DNA of 64,000 nt from Roseiarcus sp963742305 (GTDB lineage: Bacteria; Pseudomonadota; Alphaproteobacteria; Rhizobiales; Beijerinckiaceae). Below, piece after piece: positions 53,898-62,107 of this stretch. The DNA is taken from the NCBI GenBank assembly GCA_963742305.1, contig CAVULN010000053.1:1-64000 (forward strand), written 5' to 3'. The position numbers and the translations under genes are program-made. Below the pieces are notes generated by a model. That model made no database searches, was not told the DNA's origin, and saw only the letters and a list, made by a program, of their open reading frames with translations. Each line of letters begins with the position of its first letter. Position 1 is the first letter of the stretch.

Positions 53898-53912
53898 CTT
53901 CGCAGATCGAAG
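53898..53912. promoter_or_regulatory. Candidate LysR-type box between MFS and regulator genes
   Basis: CTTCG-CAGAT-CGAAG, an inverted repeat containing T-N11-A, in the AT-rich 144-base divergent region. LysR-type DNA-binding domains favour this pattern. Confidence 0.5.
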
Positions 53913-53956
53913 AAAAACGAGTTCTTTTGATTACCTATTAGCAAAGCTTATTGGTC

Positions 53957-55402
53957 ATGAGCCCCGCGCTCGACATCGATCTCTTGCGGACCTTTGCGGC
54001 TATCGCGGAGACGGGGAGCTTCACGCGCGCCGCGGCGCGCGTCGGCCGCACGCAGGCGGCGGTTTCGCTCCAGATGCAGAGGCTGGAGGCGCTGACCGGT
54101 TGCGCGCTTTTTGAACGCGGTCGCGGCGGGCCGCCCACCCTCACCGGCAAGGGTGGCTATCTCATCGATCGCGCCCGCGAACTCGTCGCCCTCAACGACG
54201 ACATCGTTCTGTCGCGAAAGGCGCCGTCCCCGCGGCCAGTCGCCGGAGGCACCATGCGCAGGCCGAGGACTTCGATTCTCGTCCGCCGGTTCAGCAACAT
54301 GAGCGGCGATCCGGCGCAGGACTATCTCGCGCACGGCCTTCATGCGGCGACGCTCGGCGCGCTTTCCCGCATGCGCTGGCTCCGCGTGATCGCGGATGAC
54401 GGCGGGACGGATACGCCCGGCGCGCTTTATGCGCTCGCCGGCGCCGTCGCGCGTGAGAGAGGTCGGGTGCGGCTCAAGGCGCGGCTCGTCGATGTGGAGA
54501 CCGGGTCGCATCTTTGGGCCGAAACTTTCGAGGCGCCGGCCGACGATGTCTTCGCGGTTGAGGACCGGATCGCCGAGCGCGTTATCGGCCTTCTCGAGCC
54601 CGAATTGATGCAGTCGGAAATCGCACGCGCGCGCCGCAAGCCGCCGGCCAGGGCCGGCGCCTATGACCTTTACCTTCAGGCCTTCGCGCTCGTCGGCGCG
54701 CATACGGCCGAAAAAGCGAAGGCCGCGCTGCCGTTGCTCGAAAAGGCGTTGACGCTCGATCCGGACTATGCCGCCGCCCATGCGCTTCTTGCCTGGGCGC
54801 ATGAGATCTACTTTGCACGGGCCGGATTCGAGGAGGCGCACAGGCGCGCCGCGATCGCGCATGGACGCGCGGCTATCGAGCAGGAGGCGGACGACCCGAC
54901 GGCGCTCGCCGTCGGCGGTTTCGTGCTCGCCTTTCTGGCCGACCGCGACGTCGGCCTCGCCTCAATCGCGCGCGCGGCCGAGCTCAATCCGGCCTCGGCC
55001 ACTGTCGCCTTCCTCGGCGCGCAGGCCAACGGCATCTCATGCCGCGCCGACGCGGCGGGCGTCTATGCGGCGCGCGCGCTTACGCTCTCTCCCGCACACC
55101 CGCTGGCCTTCGAGGCGCATCTTGGCCTCGGCGTCCGAGCCGAGATCGAGGAGCGCTGGGATGACGCGGCCGCCTGCACGGCGCGGGCGATGCAGACGAA
55201 GCCGGGTTTCGGCTCAGGCTATTTGCTACATGCGATCGCCCTTGCGCTCGGCGGACGCGAGGACGAAGCCGGCTTCGCGCTTCGTCGCGGCCTCGAGATT
55301 GAGCCGGCCTTTCGCGCGCGCATGTTCGAAGAGTTCGCGCTGGCGCCCCGGATGCTCGGGATTATGCTTCACGCGTGCCGCAAGCTGAACCTGCCGGCGT
55401 AG
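53957..55402 (+). CDS. LysR-type HTH fused to TolB-like/TPR domains
   Basis: 481 residues. Residues 5-65 are a LysR winged helix (DIDLLRTFAAIAETGSFTRAA, GRTQAAVSLQMQRLEALTG, ALFERGRGGPPTLTGKG). Instead of the usual two-lobed inducer-binding domain, residues 105-220 resemble the TolB-N-like region of CadC/adenylate-cyclase-type regulators (LVRRFSNMSGDPAQDYLAHG, LAGAVARERGRVRLKARLVD, SHLWAETFEAPADDVFAVED), and 235-470 is a TPR array (EKALTLDPDYAAAHALLAWA). That combination is unusual. It diverges from the MFS exporter, the probable target. ATG 53957 preferred; TTG 53951 possible. Confidence 0.85.
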   Translation: MSPALDIDLLRTFAAIAETGSFTRAAARVGRTQAAVSLQMQRLEALTGCALFERGRGGPPTLTGKGGYLIDRARELVALNDDIVLSRKAPSPRPVAGGTMRRPRTSILVRRFSNMSGDPAQDYLAHGLHAATLGALSRMRWLRVIADDGGTDTPGALYALAGAVARERGRVRLKARLVDVETGSHLWAETFEAPADDVFAVEDRIAERVIGLLEPELMQSEIARARRKPPARAGAYDLYLQAFALVGAHTAEKAKAALPLLEKALTLDPDYAAAHALLAWAHEIYFARAGFEEAHRRAAIAHGRAAIEQEADDPTALAVGGFVLAFLADRDVGLASIARAAELNPASATVAFLGAQANGISCRADAAGVYAARALTLSPAHPLAFEAHLGLGVRAEIEERWDDAAACTARAMQTKPGFGSGYLLHAIALALGGREDEAGFALRRGLEIEPAFRARMFEEFALAPRMLGIMLHACRKLNLPA

Positions 55403-55427
55403 CGCCGTCTCCCGATTTGGGCGACCC

Positions 55428-55946
55428 TCAGAGCCGCGCGGCGAGCGCCGCGTAGATCGCGAGAATGGCGCTCGCTGCGACATTCCAGGCGGCGAGCGAC
55501 AGCCCGGCGATCCGAAGCTGGACCTCGTCGCAGCGCACGACCTTCTCCGCATTGAGCGTCTTGACGAGGTCGTTGACGTCGAGCGAGCCGGTCAGAGCGC
55601 CGGTGCACGCGGTCGGCCCCGCCCACCAATGATATTCGACCCCGGCGTGATAGGCGGCGAGCGCGGCGTTGGCGGCGAAGATGAGGGCGAGCAGCGCGAA
55701 GCCGGCGCGCGCCAGCCCATGCGCGGAACGGCTGGCGAGAAAGGCGGTGATGAGCGCGACCGGAACCGCGGCGTAGAAGGCGTAACGCTGCGCAAGGCAG
55801 AGCTCGCAGGGCGCGTAGCCGAGCCCCTGAAAAATCCACACCGCCGCCAGAATCGCGGCCGAGGCGGCGGCGATGAGAAGCGCCCTTGGGCTTTGCGAGG
55901 GCGCGAGCGCGATCCCGGCGGGGGTCGTCAGAATCCCTTGGGTCAT
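55428..55946 (-). CDS. dsbB: Disulfide bond formation protein B
   Basis: 172 residues, four membrane helices. The redox pair C-E-L-C occurs in GYAPCELCLAQRYAFY near residue 49, and the second periplasmic pair in GPTACTGAL and EKVVRCDEVQ. DsbB reoxidises DsbA and passes electrons to quinone. The ATG shares its A with the stop of the upstream DedA-like gene (TGATG), so the two are translationally coupled. A longer frame reaching into the upstream gene is not real. Confidence 0.88.
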   Translation of the reverse strand: MTQGILTTPAGIALAPSQSPRALLIAAASAAILAAVWIFQGLGYAPCELCLAQRYAFYAAVPVALITAFLASRSAHGLARAGFALLALIFAANAALAAYHAGVEYHWWAGPTACTGALTGSLDVNDLVKTLNAEKVVRCDEVQLRIAGLSLAAWNVAASAILAIYAALAARL

Positions 55947-56527
55947 CAGAACACCTTGATTGCGATGACGAAGCCGGCGACGACCAGCGCGCCGAACCCG
56001 GCGAGGACAGCGGCGAAATTGCGCTCGAGCGCCGCGCGCAAGGGGTCGCCGAACAGCTGAAGCACGCCGGCGACGAGGAAGAACCTCACCCCCCGGGTCA
56101 GGACCGACAGCGCGACGAACAGGGGAAAGCTGTAGCCGAGCAGGCCGCTCACGATCGTCACCAGCTTGTAGGGGATGGGGGTCATGCCCTTGACCAGGAT
56201 CACCAGCCAGCCCCACTGGGCGTAAGTCTGTTTCAGGGCCTCCATCTTCGCGCCATAGCCGTAGACGCCGATGAGCCACTGTCCGACCGTGCCGTAGAGC
56301 ATGGCGCCGATCGCGTAGCCGAGCATGCCGCCGAAGACCGAGGCGATGGTCGCGATGAGGGCGTAGCGCCAGGCGCGGCGCGGATTGGCGAGCGCCATCG
56401 GGGCGAGCAGCACGTCGGGGGGGATGGGAAAGAACGAGCTCTCCGCGAAAGCGATCGCGGCGAGCGCCCGCTCGGCGTGGGGGCTTGTCGCCAGCGATTG
56501 GACGCGGGCGTAGAACGAAGCGGCCAT
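55946..56527 (-). CDS. DedA/YqaA-family membrane protein
   Basis: 193 residues with about four to five helices. Features of the SNARE-associated/VTT fold: FAESSFFPIPPDVLLAPMAL near residue 30, GGMLGYAIGAMLYGTVG near 68, and KGMTPIPYKLVTIVSGLLG near 115. DedA-type proteins move phospholipids or undecaprenyl phosphate across membranes; the YqaA subgroup is less studied. Coupled to dsbB, a pairing also seen elsewhere in alphaproteobacteria. Confidence 0.87.
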   Translation of the reverse strand: MAASFYARVQSLATSPHAERALAAIAFAESSFFPIPPDVLLAPMALANPRRAWRYALIATIASVFGGMLGYAIGAMLYGTVGQWLIGVYGYGAKMEALKQTYAQWGWLVILVKGMTPIPYKLVTIVSGLLGYSFPLFVALSVLTRGVRFFLVAGVLQLFGDPLRAALERNFAAVLAGFGALVVAGFVIAIKVF

Positions 56528-56676
56528 GTCCGGTCCTTAGCGTGCGCCGGTCTCAATGATAAGGGGCCGCGATCGCGGCGTCCATGCGACGCCCCTGTTT
56601 CGTTGAGGCTTCATGCGCGAAACGGCGCATTGACCCCGCACGGCGGCGCGTTCTATATCCGGCCGCCCTGTCGCGG

Positions 56677-56762
56677 GCCCCTATGGCGGAACTGGTAGAC
56701 GCGTCCGAACTCAAAATCGGATTCCGCAAGGAGTGCTGGTTCGATTCCGGCTAGGGGCACCA
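56677..56762 (+). tRNA. tRNA-Leu(CAA) with an eight-base anticodon loop
   Basis: Acceptor stem GCCCCTA/TAGGGGC, D arm with GGTAGAC, anticodon stem TCCGA/TCGGA, long variable arm, T arm GCTGG-TTCGATT-CCGGC and encoded CCA give a class II tRNA; anticodon CAA. The anticodon loop reads ACTCAAAA, eight bases; normal tRNA-Leu(CAA) has seven (CTCAAAA). One extra A is the likely explanation, an assembly insertion or a real expanded loop. It lies 149 bases from the dedA-like gene and marks the left edge of a sparse accessory region. Confidence 0.92.
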
Positions 56763-57419
56763 CCGTGCTCTGGTTTTTCAAATCCTTATCAGGGTCCAGG
56801 CTATCAGCCCGACAATTGGCCCCACACTCTAAATCTGAAGGGCCGCGGGGCGGCCTCGTTCCGCATGAGCGCGAGCGGAAGGCCAGCCGCCAGACGCCGG
56901 GGCCGTGCGGCGCCAGCGGAAGAGCGCGCTGACTTCTTTGATTTCGCGCGCTTTTTGGCGAAAAACGGGTGTCCACCTTTTCGTCGCGCGCGCTAGGCGG
57001 TGGTGGCCGCGTCTTGTGGTCGCGGCCAGGAAGGGCGCCGCCGCCGCTCTCCTCTGTCGGCGGCGGCTAGCCATGAGCGGCGGCGTGGCGCCCCCACAAG
57101 CACTGGGCTTGCCCCGGTTGGCCCTCATGGATGGGAACAGCGGCCGCCGTTAGGAGGACAGACGGCGGCCGCTGACGTGAGGCGACGCGCAACGTAGGCC
57201 CGCCATTCGCCCCGAACTTGGAGGCGGACATTTACCCGGAAAAGCACGCCGAATGTTTGTGTTTGAAGGCCATTCTTATGCTTTCGCGCGCCAGGCGGCT
57301 TGCAACCGCCTACGCCGGTTGGCGGCCGACAGCGCCAGCTTCCCGGCCCACCATTCCTGGGGTCTTGTCTTTGCGTGACGATCGGTTGCTATAGATCGCG
57401 CCAGGCTTTCGCAGGGACC
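56763..57419. other. Non-coding stretch after tRNA-Leu, no gene supported
   Basis: About 650 bases, GC-rich, with short Arg/Ala-rich open frames in several phases that overlap each other and look non-coding. It contains one strong inverted repeat at 57138-57174. I see no integrase fragment and no visible copy of the tRNA 3' end. Confidence 0.4.
57138..57174. repeat. 13-base perfect inverted repeat
   Basis: CAGCGGCCGCCGT (57138-57150) and ACGGCGGCCGCTG (57162-57174), 11 bases apart. It could form a strong hairpin on either strand, but no T-run follows. It may be a transcription barrier or a mobile-element remnant. Confidence 0.75.
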
Positions 57420-58472
57420 GTGGACGTGATCGAAGAGAAGGTTCAGCGGCCGCTCCCAACCGTAGCCGGTATCGCCGCGAGGCTCACAATTGCCGTATTA
57501 AAGACGCGCAATGTGGCGATAGCGCCATTGCTGCAACGCGCCGGTCTTTCGACGCATGATTTTGAGCATTGGCAGCACCACATCTCAGCCGCATCGCAGG
57601 GCAAGTTTCTTGAATATGCAGCGGAGGCGATAGATGACAGCGCGTTCGGGCTGCATTTGGCCAAGGAAGCAAATCCGCGCGAGACGGGGTTGTTGTACTA
57701 TGTCACGTCAGCCGCGAGCAGCATTGGCGAGGCGCTGGCGCTCTTTGCGCGCTATAGCCGGATCGTCAACGAAGCGGTGCGCATCAAACATGCGCCTGCG
57801 CGGGAGGGGCTCATCGTGGAGATCAGCTTCGTTGGCATTCCCAGGCACACCGCGAAACAGGTGACTGAATTTGGCGTCGGCGTCACCGTTAAGGCTTTGC
57901 GAGAGATCGCGGGTCGGAATATCCGTCCGACGCGCTTAAGCTTCCTTCATGCACGCAACTCTGATCTGAAGGAGTTCGAGGCCTTCTTTGGTTGCCCGAT
58001 TGAGTTTGGCGCGTCAGGCGATCAAGTCGCGTTCTCGAACGAGACATTGGCTCTCCCGCTGGTCACCGAAGATCCGCACTTGCTTGAGACGCTTCGGCCC
58101 ATTTGCGACGAGGCTGCGAAAGAGCGCAGCACGGCCAGGGGGTCGCTACGCGCCGCCGTCGAGAATGAGGCGCAAAAGCTGCTGCCCCACGGCAAGGCCA
58201 AACGACACACGGTCGCCAAGACATTGGGCCATAGCGAGCGAACCCTCACCCGCAGACTGGCTGACGAAAACACGACCTACGAGGAGGTCGTCGATCAATT
58301 GCGGCGAAGCCTCGCGCTTCAATACGTCAAGGAGCCGAGCCTCTCGCTTTCGCAGATCGCCTGGTTGCTCGGTTACGAAGGGTCGAGTTCGTTCAACCAC
58401 GCTTTCGTGCGCTGGACTGGCCGTTCGCCATCCGCCACGCGCAACGAGAAGCCGCTTCCCGCGCCGGGATAA
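57420..58472 (+). CDS. AraC-family regulator with arabinose-binding-type N-terminal domain (OruR/ToxT-like)
   Basis: About 350 residues. The N-terminal two thirds (LLQRAGLSTHDFEHWQHHIS, FLEYAAEAIDDSAFGLHLA, NPRETGLLYYVTSAASSIGE) match the Arabinose_bd (PF12625-like) ligand domain; the C-terminal 100 residues hold the AraC helix pair (TVAKTLGHSERTLTRRLADE and LSLSQIAWLLGYEGSSSFNHAFVRWTG). Such proteins activate catabolic or stress genes on binding small molecules. Start GTG 57420 or 57426; an ATG farther upstream at 57300 adds unconserved residues. No target gene is adjacent. Confidence 0.85.
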   Translation: MDVIEEKVQRPLPTVAGIAARLTIAVLKTRNVAIAPLLQRAGLSTHDFEHWQHHISAASQGKFLEYAAEAIDDSAFGLHLAKEANPRETGLLYYVTSAASSIGEALALFARYSRIVNEAVRIKHAPAREGLIVEISFVGIPRHTAKQVTEFGVGVTVKALREIAGRNIRPTRLSFLHARNSDLKEFEAFFGCPIEFGASGDQVAFSNETLALPLVTEDPHLLETLRPICDEAAKERSTARGSLRAAVENEAQKLLPHGKAKRHTVAKTLGHSERTLTRRLADENTTYEEVVDQLRRSLALQYVKEPSLSLSQIAWLLGYEGSSSFNHAFVRWTGRSPSATRNEKPLPAPG

Positions 58473-58605
58473 AGGCTTCTCCCGCACAAACCTGCCGCCC
58501 GGGCCTTAAAAGGCAGAAGATTGGCCTACGGGATCAGGCCGAGCTGTCCATTCGCTCCTATTTTGGGTTTGCAACCCACCGGTTGCGCAGACGCGGAAGG
58601 TCGGC

Positions 58606-58800
58606 TTGAACATCGAACTGGACAATCTGGATCATCGAGTGATCGGCGAGGCTCTTGTCCAGCGGGTGGGGCATTTGATTGAGCTTGTCGAGGATACAAC
58701 CCGAACGACCTCGGCGCGCCGGGCGGCATCGCGTGAGCTTAGGCTCTTGATGTCGGTCTTGTGCAAATTAATGGAACGACCGGCGGGGCCGCTTAACTGA
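58606..58800 (+). CDS. Small hypothetical protein
   Basis: 64 residues beginning with TTG, preceded by GGAAGG. Composition is protein-like and helical (ELDNLDHRVIGEALVQRVGHLIEL in pieces, then a basic RRAASRELRLLMSVLCKLM), unlike the Arg/Pro-rich noise frames around it. No family recognised. It follows the AraC regulator after 133 bases on the same strand. Confidence 0.4.
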   Translation: MNIELDNLDHRVIGEALVQRVGHLIELVEDTTRTTSARRAASRELRLLMSVLCKLMERPAGPLN

Positions 58801-59248
58801 TGCAGCGTGGGGCGCATACCGCCCTTACTGCGCCAAGGGCTGCGCCGAGCGGGCATAGAGGCGCTCATGTCGATCAAGGTTTGGCGCCACCGCTGCGACG
58901 GCGAGACGGCCGCATCGTTCTGAACGGCGCCGAACCCAAGATTACCGAATTTCCAAACTTGTTCGATGCTTGTACCATCATTTCGGCGGCCAAGGGACGA
59001 CTTTTCGCCTCCTCATATCAGGCTGTCCCCCAGTTACGAAAGTTGACTTCCGTCGATGCCGCTTGGTGCGGCTGCTTCTATCCGAGTCCTGGCTCGTCGC
59101 AAGCGCCATTCTTGCCATGCGTCGGACTTCCTCCGTCGCTCCAGCAAGTCTTTTTGCCCTGGGGATTAGCCGGCGATTTGCGCAAGAACTTCCGCTCCCG
59201 GCGACGGCCGCCGCGGGGTGGCGACGGCCGCCGCAGGCGCGGTTCGCC
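58801..59248. other. Gap with no supported gene
   Basis: About 450 bases. One plus-strand frame covers it (58800-59285), but its composition changes midway and it runs antisense into the secreted protein gene, so I do not call it. No RNA gene or clear terminator seen. Confidence 0.35.
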
Positions 59249-60016
59249 CTACTTGAAGGACACCGGTACGACAGTGACGTGGTAGGTCACATGCTGAACA
59301 TTTGATCCGAAGAAGCTTGTTTGTCCGGAGGCGGAGAAAGCAATCGTATGGCTTCCTGGCTTCAGCGGTGGAAGCCAGACGTAGTACCCTTCGGCGACCA
59401 CTGGCGAATAGATGCCCGCCGGTAACGGGACATTGTTGGCGCAGGCGCTGGGACCGAAAACATTCTGTGCAGGAAATGCGAGTTCGAACGGCGGCGACTG
59501 AACCAGTTTTACCAAGGTCTTAGTGACGTCCGCCGCGTCGACCGTCACGTGCAGGGGATTGGAATTGACGCTCTCAATCGCGGGCGGCAAGACCGCTTGT
59601 AACGCTTTTACGTCCATAGATGCAGTCCCCGGTGGACAGTTAGGGGTATTGATGTTCGAGAAGTTTATGACCGGGAAGAAAATCGAGTCCCCCTCGGGGA
59701 CGGAACACGAGCGTGTGACGGGCCCGGCACTGCCATTGCCGCCGGCCAGGAACCAGACAGAGCCCCGTTGCCCGACCATGCAGGAGGCGCCGGTCGTGTC
59801 GGAAAGGGGGTTCGAGAGGGCCGTATCCGCGGCATAGGGCTGCGGTATCGAGTAGACCCACCGCCACCACGCGGCTGACAAGTCCGACAGCGGGCTCGGC
59901 GGTTGGGGAGTGGACCCCGGCGGCCAGGGAAGTTGATCGGCTGATGAGGCCCCCGCGAGCATCATGAAACCCCCGACGATACCGGCAATAGCGCAGACGT
60001 TTCTGATGTTTTTCAT
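59249..60016 (-). CDS. Secreted protein of unknown function
   Basis: 255 residues with a signal peptide (NVCAIAGIVGGFMMLAGASSA) and a good ribosome site (AGGAGG, eight bases before the ATG). The mature part has AAWWRWVYSIPQPYAADTAL, then DTTGASCMVGQRGSVWFLAGG, a Cys pattern (SCMVG, RSCSVP, NCPPG, SACANN), and a beta-rich C-terminus (EGYYVWLPPLKPGSHTIAFSA). I have a sense of widespread homologues in soil proteobacteria without assigned function. It lies alone in the accessory region. Confidence 0.75.
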   Translation of the reverse strand: MKNIRNVCAIAGIVGGFMMLAGASSADQLPWPPGSTPQPPSPLSDLSAAWWRWVYSIPQPYAADTALSNPLSDTTGASCMVGQRGSVWFLAGGNGSAGPVTRSCSVPEGDSIFFPVINFSNINTPNCPPGTASMDVKALQAVLPPAIESVNSNPLHVTVDAADVTKTLVKLVQSPPFELAFPAQNVFGPSACANNVPLPAGIYSPVVAEGYYVWLPPLKPGSHTIAFSASGQTSFFGSNVQHVTYHVTVVPVSFK

Positions 60017-60663
60017 CGTGCCCTCCTGTCAAATGCCTGACTTCTGTTAATCGAAAAAGCCGCCAGCGCCTGTAACGCCAAGTTCCCGGCGTCCTTATGT
60101 CCAATTCAATGTTGCAAAGCGCCGCGCCCTTGAGCGGGCTCCTGTCGCCCCAGTCGCCGTCGATTGATCGCAAGTACCTCCAATCGGCCATCGCTATTTT
60201 GAAACGCAGCGAGATCCGTAATGCCGCCTAGATCTGCTCAATTGCAGTGCGGAAATTCGTACAACGATCGCGTGAAGCGTGACACAATCACACGGGCGGA
60301 TCTTGGACCAAAGCGAACAACAGTGGGCCAAATGCGAACGCTGCTGCGATTTTTCCGGTCTTTGCTACCCGCGGCCGATGAGCGGACCCGCGGCGGTCAA
60401 AGTCGACCCGCCAAACAGCGGATCGGTGTTAGCCGACCTCGGCGGAACTCGACCCAGGCTAGGCCAGCGCCCCCCACAATCTGTGAGCGATCAACCGCAT
60501 AGGAGTTGTGTGACGGCGATCACAGTTTGTTTTTTTTGATCTGTGCTAACGGTGTAAACGCCGAGTGCCTCGCATCGGGGGGGCGCTTAACCGCCCATTG
60601 ATGGTCCGGCAGCGGGTGCGCTGGGCGGATCGTTCGCTGTGTCCTCGCCCGAGCGGGGGGCAG
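60017..60663. other. Gap with no supported gene
   Basis: About 650 bases between the secreted protein and the second AraC regulator. Two overlapping plus-strand frames (60221-60539) look Arg/Pro/Thr-rich and unrelated to known proteins. A run of eight T lies near 60530. Promoters of both divergent genes should be here; none stands out. Confidence 0.35.
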
Positions 60664-61692
60664 ATGCCTGCACAGTCCGACGACATTCGGATCCTGCGGT
60701 TCTCGACCGACGAATTGCCGGAGCGCGACCGGCTGCCGATGATGCGCGAGGTTCATGGCCGGTTGACCGCGAGGGTCGATATCGAGCCAGCGCCGGGCGC
60801 GTCGCTCTACTACCGGGTGGTCGCGCGGGTCTTTCCAGGACTGATTGTCACCTCGCTGTCCGGTTCGCCGCAGACCGTGCAACGGACGCGCGAATTGTTG
60901 GCGGACGGCAACGATGACGTCGTTTTTGCGGCGCCGCCAAGCGCCGCAGACATGGTGTCACACCGAGGTCGAGAGCTTGCACACGTCGATGGCGGTGTCT
61001 TGCTGTCGACCGCGGACGTCTTGCGCATTGACATGGCGTCGCCGCACCAATGCTCTCTGGTCACCCTCTCGCGTCAGAAGCTCGCACCCCTGGTCCCGGG
61101 GCTCGAAGATGCGTTCATGCGGCCGGTTCCGTGGGACACCGAAGCCCTGCAGTTGCTGACGCGCTACCTCCGCCTTTTCGACGACCAGCAGAGCCCGGCG
61201 ACACCCGAATTGCGCAGCCTCGTGGTCAATCACGTCTACGATCTTGTCGCGCTTACGCTCGGCGCGACACGCGACGCGGCGGCGATCGCGAATGGCCGCG
61301 GTGTACGCGCCGCGCGCTTGCATGCGATCAAAACGGAAATCCTCAACAGCTTGAATGGTCACAAACACTCGCTCGCCGGGCTGGCGGCGCGCCAAGGGGT
61401 TACCCCGCGCCACGTGCAGATGCTGTTCGAGAACGACGGAACGACATTCTCGCGGTTCCTGCTCGACCAGCGCCTGGCGTGCGCGCATCGTATGTTGAGC
61501 AATCCGCAGCTTGCGCAGCGGAGCATCAGTATGATCGCCTACGAGGCTGGCTTCGGCGATCTATCTCATTTCAACCGAGCCTTCCGCCGCCGGTATGGCG
61601 CCACACCGTCCGATATTCGCGCGGGCTCGCGAGACTCGGTTTGCCAATCGCCGGCCAAGTTCTCGCCTGGCTTGATGGCGGTTGAGACGTAG
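60664..61692 (+). CDS. AraC-family regulator with AraC-binding-like N-terminal domain
   Basis: About 342 residues. The N-terminal two thirds resemble the AraC_binding_2 (PF14525-like) domain: ILRFSTDELPERDRLPMMRE, then YRVVARVFPGLIVTSLSG and LSTADVLRIDMASPHQCSLV. The C-terminal AraC/XylS HTH is clear: HSLAGLAARQGVTPRHVQML and SISMIAYEAGFGDLSHFNRAFRRRYGATPSD. ATG 60664 gives the normal start; the frame extends upstream to 60565. Target and signal are unknown. Confidence 0.88.
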   Translation: MPAQSDDIRILRFSTDELPERDRLPMMREVHGRLTARVDIEPAPGASLYYRVVARVFPGLIVTSLSGSPQTVQRTRELLADGNDDVVFAAPPSAADMVSHRGRELAHVDGGVLLSTADVLRIDMASPHQCSLVTLSRQKLAPLVPGLEDAFMRPVPWDTEALQLLTRYLRLFDDQQSPATPELRSLVVNHVYDLVALTLGATRDAAAIANGRGVRAARLHAIKTEILNSLNGHKHSLAGLAARQGVTPRHVQMLFENDGTTFSRFLLDQRLACAHRMLSNPQLAQRSISMIAYEAGFGDLSHFNRAFRRRYGATPSDIRAGSRDSVCQSPAKFSPGLMAVET

Positions 61693-62107
61693 GTCCGACG
61701 CCAGCTTCCGATTTGTGTGCCGAAGGCTGTTTTGCGCTCGCAATGGAACAGCGGCTTTGGCCCGCGCTCCGGTCCTTGACGAGGCGGCCCCTGCAGGCGC
61801 CCTATCCGCCCTCAAGAGACATTCCCAAGTCTGTCAGTCGTTGGCCTGGGACGGCCGATAGGATCTCCACGCCTCTGCATCTGGTCCGCAACTTTTCCGC
61901 GGCATTTTCGGCCCGCAAAGAGACGTCATCAAGAGTGTCGTCGACCGCGAGGCGGCGCATGATTTCCGCCTGCGGGCGGGCGGAATGGTCCCGTAGCTCG
62001 AAAACATGGTCAAACAACTCTCATGCCTGAGGTTCCGTGACCAAGCCTGTCTCAAAGCGCTGAGACTGGCGTCGTGATCGCCGGCGCTGGCTACGCCTGT
62101 GTTCGCT
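61693..62107. other. Gap with no supported gene
   Basis: About 415 bases between the convergent AraC regulator and the ATPase-cyclase gene. No coding frame with protein-like composition and no clear terminator hairpin were found. Confidence 0.35.

Noticed and set aside
56905..57153. 82-codon frame after tRNA-Leu as an integrase or transposase remnant
   Set aside because: No catalytic residues or similarity to any recombinase can be seen.
60221..60539. Overlapping frames before the second AraC gene as small genes or a transposon scar
   Set aside because: Two phases are equally open and neither looks like a protein; no inverted ends or target duplication found.
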